64,000 nucleotides of DNA, taken from assembly GCF_040183065.1 (NCBI RefSeq), contig NC_091124.1, positions 69,759,001 to 69,823,000 on the forward strand, read 5' to 3'. Made by a program: the position numbers and the translations under genes. This stretch comes from Periplaneta americana. Its lineage: Eukaryota > Arthropoda > Insecta > Blattodea > Blattidae. Position 1 is the stretch's first letter. The number at the start of each line of letters is the position of its first letter. Below, piece by piece: positions 1-12,498 of the stretch. The notes under the pieces were generated by a model, which worked only from the letters and a program-made list of their open reading frames with translations, searched no databases and was not told the DNA's origin.

Positions 1-986
1 CCACCAAAGTTCGGCACTATACATTTCACACACTTCAACTGTATTATACATCTGTTCATTCTGTCACTTCTTTATACCAGTACTACACATTGTACTGACA
101 TACCTATGATACAATTTCGAAATACAGTACCGGTACCAGTTGGAATTATTCTTTACTCAAGATGCATGTATGTTTTCTTTCTTGGTATCGGTACTACAAT
201 CATTTTCATTTAGCATATCACAGCCAACTCCAGGCACATGGCAACATTTATATACTTATTAAAAAAAAAAAAAAAGAGACAGTGTGAAATTAATTTATTT
301 TAGAACATCTGCAGAAAAAGTTCACCTTAAAAATTACAGATATAGGTAAAAAAGTATTACCAATACTTCAACTTAATAGTGTTTTATATGTTAAAGCCAA
401 ATTTATTGTATTTTAAAACACAATACAGGCTTACAAATAATTCACTTCCGAAAATGTACTTTAATATTAATAAAGATATAGTATATTCGTATATCTGTAA
501 CTTTCAGTAAGTATACAAACATTAGAACTCAGTATTTATAACGATACAGAGGGTGAAAATTTTTTTCACAGATACAGAAGGACACGAAATACAACTTTTA
601 TAATAGAGCAAGACATTAGTAAAAAAAATATGAATATGACACCAGAGTTTCCGCAGTCACATTCCGTAAGTAACCAGATTTTGTTTCCTTAAGTTTACAA
701 GACTCATCAAATGCGAACTTTTTTTAAAACTGTATGAGTGTTAGCAAAGCTTATGATAAATCTATAATAATATATTATATATAGGCCTATATTTTCTATC
801 AGGCATTCATCTATGAAGAGAAAGCATAAACCATTTTCCTTACAATCCAAATTATAGGCTATATATTTACTAAGAGATCTAAATATGCTGCATGTCAGAA
901 GACATAATGAGTGAATGTTACATTTTAAATCACTATAGGCCTATACCGTAATTGAAGATCTGCATACTTCGTGTGTTGATATCAGC
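1..986. other. no gene seen
   Basis: AT-rich sequence with an A15 run near 261. It carries one TACCGGTA (128) and two TAGGCCTA octamers (about 782 and 936). I see no coding region, tRNA-like head or terminal repeats. Confidence 0.6.
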
Positions 987-1003
987 CCTGACGTAATTAA
1001 AAA

Positions 1004-1232
1004 ATTATTAAATTATGGTTTATTTAATGACGCTCGCAACTGCAGAGGTTATATCAGCGTCGCCGGTTTGCCGAAATTTTGTCCCGCAGGAGTTCTTTTA
1101 CATGCCAGTAAATCTACTGACATAAGCCTGTCGCATTTAAGCACACTTAAATGCCTCGAACTGGACCGGGATCGAACCCGCAACCTCGAGCACAGAAAGC
1201 CAGCACTATACCAACTACACTACCCAGGCCAA
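1004..1232 (-). mobile_element. tRNA-derived SINE, family A, copy 1
   Basis: Read on the minus strand, the head has a Pol III A-box-like GTAGTGTAGTTGGTATAGTG and a B box GGGTTCGATCCC. The 3' end reads CATTAAATAAACCATAATTT. A 17-bp target duplication (CCTGACGTAATTAAAAA) flanks it at 987-1003 and 1233-1249. Related copies lie at 21709 and 34343, all on the minus strand. Confidence 0.85.
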
Positions 1233-1845
1233 CCTGACGTAATTAAAAAGAAGCATAGTATTTATTACTAAAAGAAATGGAAAAACAATTAGAAAGTACT
1301 GGTACAAACAAAACAGAATCCAAAACATGCTAGGGTATTTAACTTGGGAGAAGGTGCATAATGGGGAAAATATTGCACTTTATTTTAAATCTGCACTACT
1401 TTAATGCCAGGAAACCTCTGACTCCTCCCTCTTTCATATCCTTACTAAAGCTTTGTTGACAATTTGTGCGCCTGAAATAATCAAAGTTGTGCTCTATTTC
1501 GAACAGGTGCTTGTTCTTTTTATGGCACGGTGTTTTTGACCGCGTATGCTCTCTCATATTACAACATGAAAATGCATTCTCCCGTATCCCAGTAAGGCGC
1601 GTGTTGCACCAAACTGGCAAAATTGTGATGGCGTGACTTCCCCACTCCATCATAACCTTAATTAGAGCATTGTTGAGTTTTGTGTACTTGCAACACTCAC
1701 AGCTGTGCACTTATAATTATGTGCTCGTTCTTTCTGTGTTGTCGAACAATCCCCACATTATAAGCTATAAATAACAGTTTACTATTCTGTTTTACGTTTT
1801 ATATCAAGAACGATTCTGTGCAGTAAAATGAAGAAGAGGCAGAAC

Positions 1846-2098
1846 GTATTAATAGGTGGATAGATAGTGTGGAAAAAGATATGAAAAGAAATTAAATACT
1901 TCGTAAAGAGCAAGAATCTGTTACAAGGCAACTATTATTTATTGACGATAGTGAAGAAGAGGCTATTGTAGACGAAACTGATGACGTTGCAGATATCATT
2001 GACGTATCAGAACACAATATTGATTCTGAAGAGTCAGCAGATGATTCCCATCCAGTAGACAAAAGTTCTTCTCATGAAGCAGGTTTTAGTAATGACAA
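1846..2098 (+). pseudogene. acidic reading-frame remnant, unidentified
   Basis: The plus strand reads EEEAERINRWIDSVEKDMKR, a stop, then LRKEQESVTRQLLFIDDSEEE and a long acidic stretch (DETDDVADIIDV...SEESADDSHP). A basic start followed by an acidic run resembles the N-terminus of piggyBac-type transposases, but no catalytic part follows. This assignment is a guess; what is seen is only a broken, acidic, coding-like stretch. Confidence 0.3.
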
Positions 2099-2595
2099 AA
2101 TCAAATTACTATTATTTCCACGTTTAAATTCAAACTTTTTCTTCACAATTTACATGTTTAAATACAGACTTTTTTTTTTTCACGATTTGCATATGTATTT
2201 AAATAACGTCATTTCTCAAGAATTACAGTACGTATTTTTACGTACCAACTTTGATGTATTTTATTCACAGTTTTACAATATCCTTTACCAATGATACATT
2301 GGCATTATGTTAAGTAGGCCTATATCCAGTAGTTTATAGTTAAGTTATAGTTCTTTGCGTTATAAATTACAGCAGAAAAATATAACTTCATTGTAATATC
2401 ATCTTCACTATATATAGATGTATTTTATAGTGACTTGTTTGTCTGTTTCAGATATAGGTGACAATTTCAGCATTTCCCATTAGCTATTTGCCCTGTGCAA
2501 TATGTTTCAGGATAGGAAATCTTAGTGACGAATACATTCAAAAGTATTATACAGTACAGATGTAGCAATTCTCTGTTACTTTCTAAACCAGTGAT

Positions 2596-2596
2596 A

Positions 2597-2636
<40 letters not shown>

Positions 2637-2760
2637 ATAAAGAAATGATGAGATGGCAGCAGAGGTAATGAAAGTGTCCCAGGAAATCTACAATATCTAT
2701 ACCTGTCACAAATTTTGGTTCACGTTACCAAGATTCGAACCTGGATTCTAGCTGAAAATT
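2596..2760 (-). mobile_element. tRNA-derived SINE remnant with a (GAT)n tail
   Basis: On the minus strand a B-box-like GGTTCGAATCTTGG near 2740 is followed by unrelated sequence and then a pure (ATC)n tract (plus strand GAT repeats, about 2596-2632). No target duplication was found. Confidence 0.45.
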
Positions 2761-2941
2761 TTAATAACTAGCTATTCATGCTGTTCACAGATACGTATAT
2801 TAACAAAGTAGGAATTCCATGTTGAATCTTTCGTACACTACTTTTAACACTTGAATATAAATAATTGATTAAATAGAGATCTTACTCGTGTTAATTATGT
2901 AAGCATGTGTGGCTTACATTATTTAAAGTAGGAATATTTAA

Positions 2942-4788
2942 GGGACAAGATTTTGCACATGGTATAATTTTTTTTTAACTAAAACATTTTATAAATTTGT
3001 AAATAATGAGAGGAAGAGTTTTAAACCTAGGACTAATTTATGTAGAGACCCTAAAGGGAATATTTTAACAAGTAAAGATGAGATTTTAAATAGGTGGAGT
3101 AATCATTTTAGCAGTCTTCTTAACGGAAATAACACTAATGTTGTCAATCAAGATACATTTATGGGGAATATCAACGGTAATAATACTAGTAGTTCCGATG
3201 TCAATAACAGATTGGAAATTGATAATGACCTACCAACAATGGAGGAAATTAACGAGTCCATTAAACAGCTTAAAAATAATAAAGCACCAGGAGATGATGG
3301 AATTCAGGCTGAACTGTTAAAACATACAACAGATGAATTGCGACATAACCTATGTAAATTAATTAAAAAAATATGGGAAGAAGAAATAATACCGGTAGCG
3401 ATGGAATGGAAAATGGGCATCATATGCCCACTTCATAAAAAAGGAGACCAACTTGTATGTTCAAACTATAGAGGTATAACACTTCTGAATACAACGTATA
3501 AAGTCTTTTCTAAAATTCTGTATAATAGACTACTGCCATACGCTGAGAAAGTAGTTGGGAAATATCAAACTGGTTTTTGTAGAGGAAAGTCAACTATTGA
3601 CCAAATATACACTCTAAGACAAATTCTGGAGAAAACAAGAGAGAGTAGGATAGAAACACACCATTTATTTATAGACTTTAGTACTGCTTATGACAGTGTG
3701 AATATAGCTGGACTCTATAATGCTATGGAAGAACTTGGATTTCCCCATAAGCTCATAAGATTAGTGAAGGCCACCATGGAAAATAGTCAATGTTGTGTGA
3801 AAATACAAACGGACCTCTCTAATAAGTTTACTACCAAGGATGGACTCAGACAAGGTGATTCTCTTGCATGCCTATTGTTTAATATATCATTAGAAAAGAT
3901 AGTGCGGGAAGCAAAAATACAAACAAGAGGTACCATCTTTTATAAATCTGTACAAATATTAGCCTTTGCGGATGATATTGACATAATAGCGAGGTCAGAA
4001 AGAGCTCTAATGAAAACCTTCAGAAATCTAAGAGATGCAGCTGGAAATATGGGATTAAAAATTAATGGAAACAAAACAAAATACATGGTAGTCAATAACA
4101 AAAATAATAATAAAACTTCTAAGTACATTGAGATTGATGATGCCAAATTTGAGACAGTCCAGAGCTTTGTATATCTTGGATCACTAGTTAATAGTAACAA
4201 TGATATCTCAGAGGAAATAAGTAGAAGAATACAAAGCGCCAATAGGTGTTATTATGGGCTGCAAAAACAAGTTAAATCAAGATTGCTATCTCGTGGCACA
4301 AAATGTAGACTATATAAGACCCTAATAAAACCAGTGTTGACCTATGCATCAGAGACGTGGCCTCTTAGCGAAAGGGATAAATTTAGATTGGCCGCATTCG
4401 AAAGGAAGATATTGCGAAGGATTTTTGGACCTGTAAGGGATGATGAAACTTGGAGAATAAGATATAACAACGAATTATACCAGCTTTATGAGTCTCCCGA
4501 TATAATAACATCCATTAAGATTGCTCGTCTGAGATGGGCAGGGCATGTTAAGAGAATGGATGAATGTGAAATACCTAGGAAGGTGATGGAACATGGGATT
4601 GCTGGGGGAAGAAGAGTTGGAAGGCCAAAGCTACGATGGATAGACTGTGTTATGGATGACATTAAGAGGCTTGGAGTGAAGAACTGGTGGACGGTGGCTA
4701 AAGATCGAGACCGATGGAGAAGAATTCTTAAGGAAGCCGAGGCCCAATCCGGGCTGTAGCGCTATGGATGATGATGATGATAATTTTT
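2942..4788 (+). mobile_element. 5'-truncated LINE (non-LTR retrotransposon) with long reverse transcriptase frame
   Basis: An open frame runs from about 2942 to the stop at 4757-4759; the first in-frame Met is at 3161, giving 532 residues. Reverse transcriptase blocks appear in order: KAPGDDGIQAELL, SNYRGITLLNTTYKVFSK, YQTGFCRGKSTIDQI, LFIDFSTAYDSVN, GLRQGDSLACLLFN and the catalytic AFADDIDII. The C-terminal RLRWAGHVKRM...GRPKLRWID module is typical of insect LINEs. The upstream endonuclease domain is missing, so the copy is 5'-truncated. The 3' end has a short TGATGATGATGATAA tail. The frame is intact over all visible RT blocks, suggesting a fairly young insertion. I cannot place the clade with confidence. 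Confidence 0.88.
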
Positions 4789-5094
4789 TTTAGGTAATAG
4801 TTACATGGGACGAATCATGACAATCAGTTCTTTAGAAAATAGCAAAAATTAACCATGTGTAATTTTTTTTATCCATCAAATAACTTTAAAAGTGAGCATC
4901 TGTGCCAGGCTTACAATGACGCAAGCATTTAGGCCCTATCTTTAAAAGTGAGTGTCTCTTTTCGTCAACACTAGTCTCTGACACTATGCCAACAATGAAA
5001 GATGATGTAAATAGAAAATTAAAACAGATGATTTTGATATGATAATATATTTCAGAAATATGACTTCAATTAACTATTTTCAATTAACTTTTGT

Positions 5095-5216
5095 CCATCT
5101 TGATTACACAACTTTTAACACTGTATCACTTCGGAATATGTATGATAAGACTTTCTGTGTTAAATTTTAACGTACCTTGTTTACATGTTTCGACCTATTT
5201 ATGGGTCATCTTCAGA
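5095..5216 (+). repeat. dispersed repeat shared with 37993-38110
   Basis: The stretch from CTTGATTACACAACTTTTAA to TCGACCTATTTATGGGTCAT has an imperfect second copy at 37993-38110. Element type is not recognised. Confidence 0.45.
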
Positions 5217-5351
5217 ACTTTTGTCAATAAAGTTTTGTAGCAGTATTTTAACGAAACCTGAATGCCGTAATAATGAAACAATTTCAAATTTAAAACTTAA
5301 TATTCACTTCCTTGATCCTTCACAAGTCAGTTCTTACAGCATTATAGTGCA

Positions 5352-6466
5352 GTGCAGTCTGTTACGCGAAGTGCGGGAATTTGTGCGAGAGTATTGTGTT
5401 GTGTTCAATATGAAGCCAGCAAAAAGATACTTAGTTCTTTTCGTGATGAATGGTTGACAAATGATAAGTACAAGGACTGGCTAGAAAAAGGAGAGGATGA
5501 ACTTTCTTGCTGGTGTAAAGTGTGCAATGTTTCATTTACAGTAAAGTATGGTGGCGTTAAAGCTCTTAATAAGCATTTGGAATTAGAGAGGCACAAAGAA
5601 CATTACAGAGTACAAAGTAGGAATAATTCTATTCTGAAATTTATGCTCCTATGATATACAGTTGAACATGATAAAAGTAGCAGCAACTTAGTTGGCCTTA
5701 AAATTTCATGGAGTAAAACATCACCACTTCTACAATTCACAAGATTATGGTAATAAACTTTACCCTTGTGTTTTCAATGACTCTTCCGTAACGGAAAAAG
5801 TAAGTTGTGCGCGAACCAAAAGTGAAGCTCTAGTTACAAGAGTTCTTTTATAATTTTCACAGGAAAAGCTTCTGAACGACTTAAAAATACCCATTTTAAA
5901 TTGATTCAGAAGGGTCAAATAAAGGTAACAAGAAGAATTTCCCATTAGTGGTGACACATTTTTCTGTAAAACATGGAAAACGTAGCGATATTCTGAACTT
6001 CTATAAAGACAGTAATGAGAGTGCTGAAGTCATTTCAAATAAAATTATATCAATTGTTGCAGAAAATGGACTTAGTTTAAGTAACTTAATAACAACACTG
6101 ATGCAAGACAAAGATAAAAATCAGTGTTGCAAACTTTGGGTATCTTTTTTCGAAAAAGCTACGGTCCCTATGTTAATAATAATGCGACATGTGCTAGCAA
6201 TTCCAGTAAATAACGAGCTTGTGGGAAGGGTGTTGAGTGTTGTGAATGGTTTGTGGACAGATGACATGAACAGAATGTCAATAGAACTAGTGAAAGCGGA
6301 AATTTGTATTAAAATGAACTTGAGTGTAAGCTGTCAGGATTTCTACAAAATAGCCTTGGGAAACAAGAGACTTCTGGAATCTGTAAGGAGTCCAAGAAAT
6401 ACAGATTTTAAGGAAGGCCTACGACTATTCTTAATAAGTAAAGATTTAATTATTACTGAATTTTGA
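5352..6466 (+). pseudogene. hAT-like transposase remnant, internally deleted
   Basis: Two pieces on the plus strand. Piece 1 (about 5400-5652) encodes FRDEWLTNDKYKDWLEKGED, WCKVCNVSF and NKHLELERHKEHY, a BED-like zinc finger with Cys-Cys-His-His spacing. Piece 2 (about 5948-6466) encodes SVKHGKRSDILNFY and, near its end, ATVPMLIIMRHVLAIPVNNE and VNGLWTDDMNRMSIELVKAE, matching the C-terminal dimerisation region of hAT-type proteins. The central catalytic region is absent and 5655-5947 is broken. I see no terminal repeats. Confidence 0.6.
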
Positions 6467-6757
6467 ACAATTTTACAACTTTTTTATGTGAGGCTCTGAA
6501 AAAATTAACTAATATGTATTTAAGACAGCATATTTTTCTGTGCCATGCCTAAAAATTTCACCATGATTGGATTTTATTTGATGGAGAAATAAATTCCTAA
6601 AGTCTACAAATCTGGCATTAAAATTAAGGAACTTGTTGAAAACGTATTTTCTTTTTTCACGATTTCAAATATTAATTTATCAGTCAATTCAAATTCGACA
6701 TTGTTGCATTTTTAACCGATCCTTTAACTTGCAATAGGTCTACAAAATGAAACAGGC

Positions 6758-6825
<68 letters not shown>

Positions 6826-7388
6826 TAATAATAATAATAATAATAAATTTTATAGACATCGCAAATCTCCGGATTTGGCGATAGTTCAACCTGGTAACCC
6901 TATCATTTTGTGCATTTTTCCTTACAAATAAAATAAACTAAATTTACTTTCGAAGTTTCCATTATAAATTTTATCATTTTATATGTAGGCTATTCTTTCT
7001 AATTGGAATGACTGATAAGTATGAATATAAACAAAATCTAGCCAATAATTTTTGAACTACTTTGTACACAAACAGATGGACAGAGAGCGACGTCATGTCA
7101 AAAAGTCACCTTTTCAATTTTCCATAAATTTAAGTGAAAAGTTCAAAATTGATTTTTACAGCATCACATTTTTTCCTTATATTTTGTATAAAAAGTAGAT
7201 CAAAAGAGCAGCAATTTTAGACAAATTCATTGCAATTTACTTTCTGGGACTAGTGGAATTATTTTATCAGATTAATATTGATCACACTGATTAGTCTAAT
7301 TAAGTTACTATTACAATACCGTACATTTGAAATGAATAATGATGATACTGCTGCTGCTGCTGCTGATGATGATAACAATAACAATAAC

Positions 7389-7431
<43 letters not shown>

Positions 7432-8272
7432 TTATAGACTGATAAAGTCATACTAATTCATAAATGAAAAATAAATGTTCTTTAATTTGGACCTAGCTAT
7501 TCAAAGTGAATTAATAAGCGATACTATTTTATTTAAATTTAATTGACATTTTATTTCTGGAATGATAGATTATGTTACCAATGCAAGTGTATGTTTTAAT
7601 ATTTACTACAAAAAGTTCGTTATTTAAATTATCCTACAAAAATCATATTCCAATTGAAACACACAATAAGAAATAATTTTTAAAAGAGAAAACAAGCTAT
7701 GAGAGGAAAGAAATCAGAATCAAAATGAGTAGTAAAAAGAGAATACAAAGAGCACTAACAGAAGCAATATGTTGTAGATTTCTTAGCGAGATATCTGAAG
7801 TAGAATAATACAAAAATTACCAATTAATATATTTATTTTATAAAATTATTGTCTTGGATTTCTATACCTCTTACACGAGAACTAAAATTAATTGGAGAAG
7901 TCTGCAGATCAACATAGAGTAAAATATGCATAAATTGTAAGAACTTTTAAATTGCCACCAATTTACATGATACCAAGCTGTATTTCAGATAATTTTAAAG
8001 ATTTTTTAAAAATCCACAAATAATTCCAAAACCGCAATTTGCGTGTTAAAATTTGAGCTATCATAAGATTAGATAGACTACAATGAAAGTAAATTAAATT
8101 TTTAAAATTAAAATGGTACCGGTACATAATAATCACAGAGTTTCTCTTTCACCTGATTCTCTTCTCTGATCTTCCAGTTTTCAGTACTAACGCTTCAAGG
8201 CTCTACCAGGTTATAATGAGGTTAAAGATTGTGCACTGTCGTTAAGCTGGCAATAAAATTAAATTAATAACT
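6467..8272. repeat. gene-free stretch with two trinucleotide microsatellites
   Basis: It holds a (TAA)n array at about 6760-6846 with one interruption, and a compound TGC/TGATAA/AATAAC/(TAA)n array at about 7349-7430. The remainder is AT-rich with no recognisable coding. Confidence 0.7.
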
Positions 8273-8273
8273 A

Positions 8274-8880
8274 CAGACGTGGACAAATTATTAGCAAAAT
8301 TGAGGTTTCTTATAGTATAATTTTACAAAATTTGAATTTTCAATTTAGACTACAGTTGACATTTTTACATATTTCTGAGTACTATATCATAAAAATGTCA
8401 ACAGTAGTCTAAATTTAAAAGTCAAATTTTGTAAAAATTGAATCAAACGCAAACTTACTAGGCACTTGGTCAGTAATTGAGACTCGTTCAGACATGGTTT
8501 CTTGTAAATAGCTCTCTTAATCTATCACAAAATATTTCAATATCCGGTAATTTCATCACTATAGAATTTTGTTATTCTAGGTTTAATCTGTAATTCAGTA
8601 AATACAAAAATATTCTTTGTTCTTAACTTCTGTGATAAAATGTCTAGCTTTCATTAATCAGGTAATCTTGTCGTACTTTAATTTTTATTCTAATTGTAAT
8701 AGTAAATGTAATAATTAATTGTAATTTTATTGTTCATATTATAGTTGTAATCCTCTGGTAGAGGGGCAGAGAAGGCCTGACGGCCTTATCTCTACCAGGT
8801 TAAATAAATAAATACTAAATATTAATACTAAAACTATGTCACAAAAATCGTAAATTTTGCTAATAATTTGTCCACGTCTG
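8274..8880. mobile_element. Tc1/mariner-type MITE with 28-bp terminal inverted repeats
   Basis: The ends are inverted repeats of 28 bp beginning CAGACGTGGACAAATTATTA, identical at both ends, flanked by TA at 8272-8273 and 8881-8882. The 607-bp element has no transposase frame. The left part carries a further inverted repeat (about 8318-8366 against 8389-8440). Near the right end lies CTACCAGGTTAAATAAATAA. Confidence 0.85.
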
Positions 8881-8882
8881 TA

Positions 8883-11800
8883 TTTATCGAGAATTTTTAT
8901 CCTCTGTTATGGCACAGTTAATACCATAATTTGGACTTTTCTTGATCTAAATTAGACCCAAACAAATGGTATCGTGAGTGAACAAACATAGGCCTATAGG
9001 CTATTTCCTAAATTGGATTCGAACCCAAGAAAGTGGCTACCATGCAGAGCCAAAGCTGCATTTTAGTCACTGAGTACTTCAAGATCAGCTATAAATTATA
9101 TCTCAGAAGTTTCATATTAAAGACAAGCATAATATTTTATTCATTTATTTATTTTTATGTTTTTTAAATATTCAGGGAAACATTTTAAATACCAAGTTAG
9201 TCTTTCTGTAACGATTTTTTTTTCCTTCATGATAATATCAATCACAATATTTCATACAGATTTAAGTTCGACGAAAGAGAGAAAGCTTATAGTGTAATAA
9301 TTTTTCAATGGTGTCTCTTGTATGTCAAACATACACTCTCTGAAAATTATTCATATCTGTGGATTACCAATACAATATCATTAATGAATATAAAACAACA
9401 ATGCCAAAATTTAGTATTGTAAGGATTTTTACACAATTATTCAGTATAATTATAACAAACATACAGCAAAAAAATTATTAAAATAGACTGCTAACAAAGT
9501 TGTCAACATTTCTATATATGAATTAAAAGATAGGCCTACATCATTTCTGTTAAGCAATCACATAAGTGAGGACGCAACTGAAATTGATTTTATCACCGGT
9601 ACGTACTTGATTTTGTACAGTTCGTTGTAAAGTAATCAGTCTTATCACTCTTGTAACTTATCGGTACTTCAATAGTATAGGTACTCAATAATTGCTATTA
9701 CTGCGTCACATAATCATTGTTGCAAATTAACTATCCTATAATTTTTCAGAGAACAGCTTGAGTAATTACCGTACTTATATTACAAAATGGCCGTGAAAGC
9801 TATCAATAAAATTGTAAGTGGTGAAGATTACCGAACTTGACAAAATCATATCATGAACAAATATAGCCTAATTGGGTGATCTTATAATTTTTTAATAATT
9901 TCCTGTTTTGTTAATTAAGAAATTACCAAGATATAAAATTACTAGGAATGACATTTCAGAAATTTCATATGAATTAAAAATGAAAAATATCCACTAGTAG
10001 GTCTTTATTTTAGTTTTTCTTCAATATCAAATTTTCTATGTAAATGTACGTATAACAGTAACGTAACTAGTGTATAATCTTGGTAATTATGGCATGAGTG
10101 TTTAGCGTATGAGCATATGCAAAAACGCTAATTTTCACGAGTGTTTATAATGAAGATTATACATGTTACGTTCAACATTTTATGCTATTCTAGCATTAAA
10201 ATATGTAAAAAAGAATATTATAAATTTACAAAATGTAATGTTATGACGTAGTAGATAATGAGTACTGGATATGACGTAATATATTACATGGTTGCTAAGT
10301 AACTGTTTCTAAGACAATGTCATTTTGTTGTTGTTTTGAAGCTTTTTCTTACAGGTACGTTGTAAAAACTTGTGTTGTAAAGGTGGTGATGACGTCATGG
10401 AATACTAGTTGCTAGGTTACCTTTTCTGGCACCAGTGCCAGAATTAGGCCAATTGTGCACGATTTATAGCGTCATAACAAGCGTGTTTTAATGCTAGGAT
10501 TGCATAAATGAACAAAAATAGATTTGATTTGCGTTATTTTTTGGCACCAAAAGGCCAGAATTAACATTATTTTACTGTTCCAATTCTGCTCGTTAGAATA
10601 AATGATTAAAATGAAATTCAAATACAACAATGATATAGTGAGACTCCTTCGGATTCAGGATTTTCTTGTATTCATGAAAATAAATATTATGATAGTATCG
10701 ACAGCTGGACTTCAAATTATGTTAAAGACACTTGCAATAATAGTTACAGCTACCTCTGTACATAACAGAAGTATACAGGGTTGTCCACTTCACGTTGTGA
10801 CCCTTACATTTTCCACATGATTCAATATTTCAACATAATATTTTTAAAGACATTTAAACAATTGAAGAGAAATGCAAAATTACACCCTATGATTCCTTTA
10901 AAAAGGAAGATATAATTTTAAAAGGAACATACAAGTTTTTCAGCGCGAAATTATAAATATAATAGACAACTGTATTCCTAACATTTCTCTTAATTTTCTG
11001 TATTTTCTTTGCCGGGATTAAAAAAGCCCCATTTACACTAACAATCTATATCTTTGAATAATAATGTCTCTTCTTAAAGTAACGAAGTCTTTTTCTTTTC
11101 AAGAAGTACAAGAAGAGTGAATATGAGTGTCTGCCCTAAACTTGCTGATATTAATAACAAAACACAGATGCTGTTATAATAGAGGTAGATTTGCTGATTG
11201 TAAAGTAGTGTTCTCTTTTCCTAGCACAAAGAATACTATTCAGTCACAAAGATACAGTTCTAAGCTGTTTTATACATAATACTTACCGGTAGTAAATTAG
11301 TAGTTCAAATGAAGTTAGTTTTATTATATATTATTTTGTTTAATGTTTCTATATTATCAACATATATTTCATTAAGTTACATACCGGTACTTCATGTTTA
11401 ATACGACACTTCGAAAATGACATATGTATTGTTCACAAATAAGTTACTAAGTATTTTCTTATTATAGTTCAATCTTTTAATGTACATGGACGAATGACCC
11501 ACCAATTATCGAGCAAAGTCTATGACAAAGTTTTAGAAACTTCAATGAATAGATCAGATACTGCAATTGTAATTACTCATACATCGATGCTGTATTTGTA
11601 GTCATAACACTATCTTCGGAAGTGTGCAATTTAGAACATCAATACGACAGTTGTTATTACAGTTCCTTCAGCTTATAATTTAACCCTGAAAAACTTGTAT
11701 TTTCACCTAAAATTACATCTGTATACTGTTCTGGCTGATATTTACTTGCATGGGAGTCATTCTGCATACATCTTCAAACATCTAAATGCCTGTAAGAAGA

Positions 11801-12337
11801 ATATCGTAATCTACTGAATCACAGTTAAAATATAACTAGATTGGTTCCTGATGCCTCTGGATACAGTCAACTAAGACCTTTATGGAATTCTGCTAAATTA
11901 GTAGAAATGTATTCCACTTGTGGATAATGTCAGTAAGGCAGAATTCATTCCCGCCAATAATGGGACAATGGGCGAGGATGACTAGTAAAGGAATTTTCGC
12001 ATTTTAGATATCAGACGGCACCATCAGGAATTAGCCAGTAGTCTTGTGCACCTACCAATAAAGACTTTAGGTAGATAACATAAAGGCATTTGAGATTTTT
12101 CATCAATCAGATGTTATAAGGTTCTTTTATATCACAAGCTTGTGACTTTCTTCCCGGAGAAAGCTGTACTTTGTTGGTGTAACGTTAAGTGGACCACTTT
12201 GTATAGGTAGAAAAATCACTTCAGACTTGTACACAGGGAATACACACAGGAATGCACAGCGAAAATATTTATCGCAGTCAAATCTCATCAATCTACTGTT
12301 GCCATGGCCAGTTACAAGCAAACTTGCCTCTTCTCTC
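8883..12337. other. 3.4 kb without a supportable gene, downstream of the guanylate cyclase
   Basis: It contains a tRNA-like remnant on the minus strand (about 9005-9085, with TGGTAGCCAC and GGGTTCGAATCC), TACCGGTA at 11284 and 11382, TAGGCCTA near 8993 and 9531, and two RFX X-box-like motifs at 10290 and 10408 near CRE-like sites. A 72-codon frame at 10602 has no recognisable features. Confidence 0.5.
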
Positions 12338-12343
12338 TTTATT
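12338..12343 (-). terminator. candidate polyadenylation signal AATAAA
   Basis: An AATAAA on the minus strand about 155 bases after the guanylate cyclase stop codon, the first such hexamer I see downstream. It would give a short 3' UTR. No transcript evidence is available; other signals further downstream are possible. Confidence 0.35.
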
Positions 12344-12498
12344 GTGCTAACAATTTAATTCTTTCCTTGAAGAATCAATCACTGTGAGCAATCTTCCCCA
12401 TTACGCAATGTCCGTAGTGGTGTGAGACCCAGTCTTAGAATGTAGATTGGTAGAAAACAGCCTTTACAGAGAATGTACGGTAAGGATCTTATTTCCCC

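Noticed and set aside
1396-1710. 104-codon minus-strand frame
   Set aside because: Cys- and His-containing but without a recognisable domain, splice context or repeat link; not enough to call a gene.
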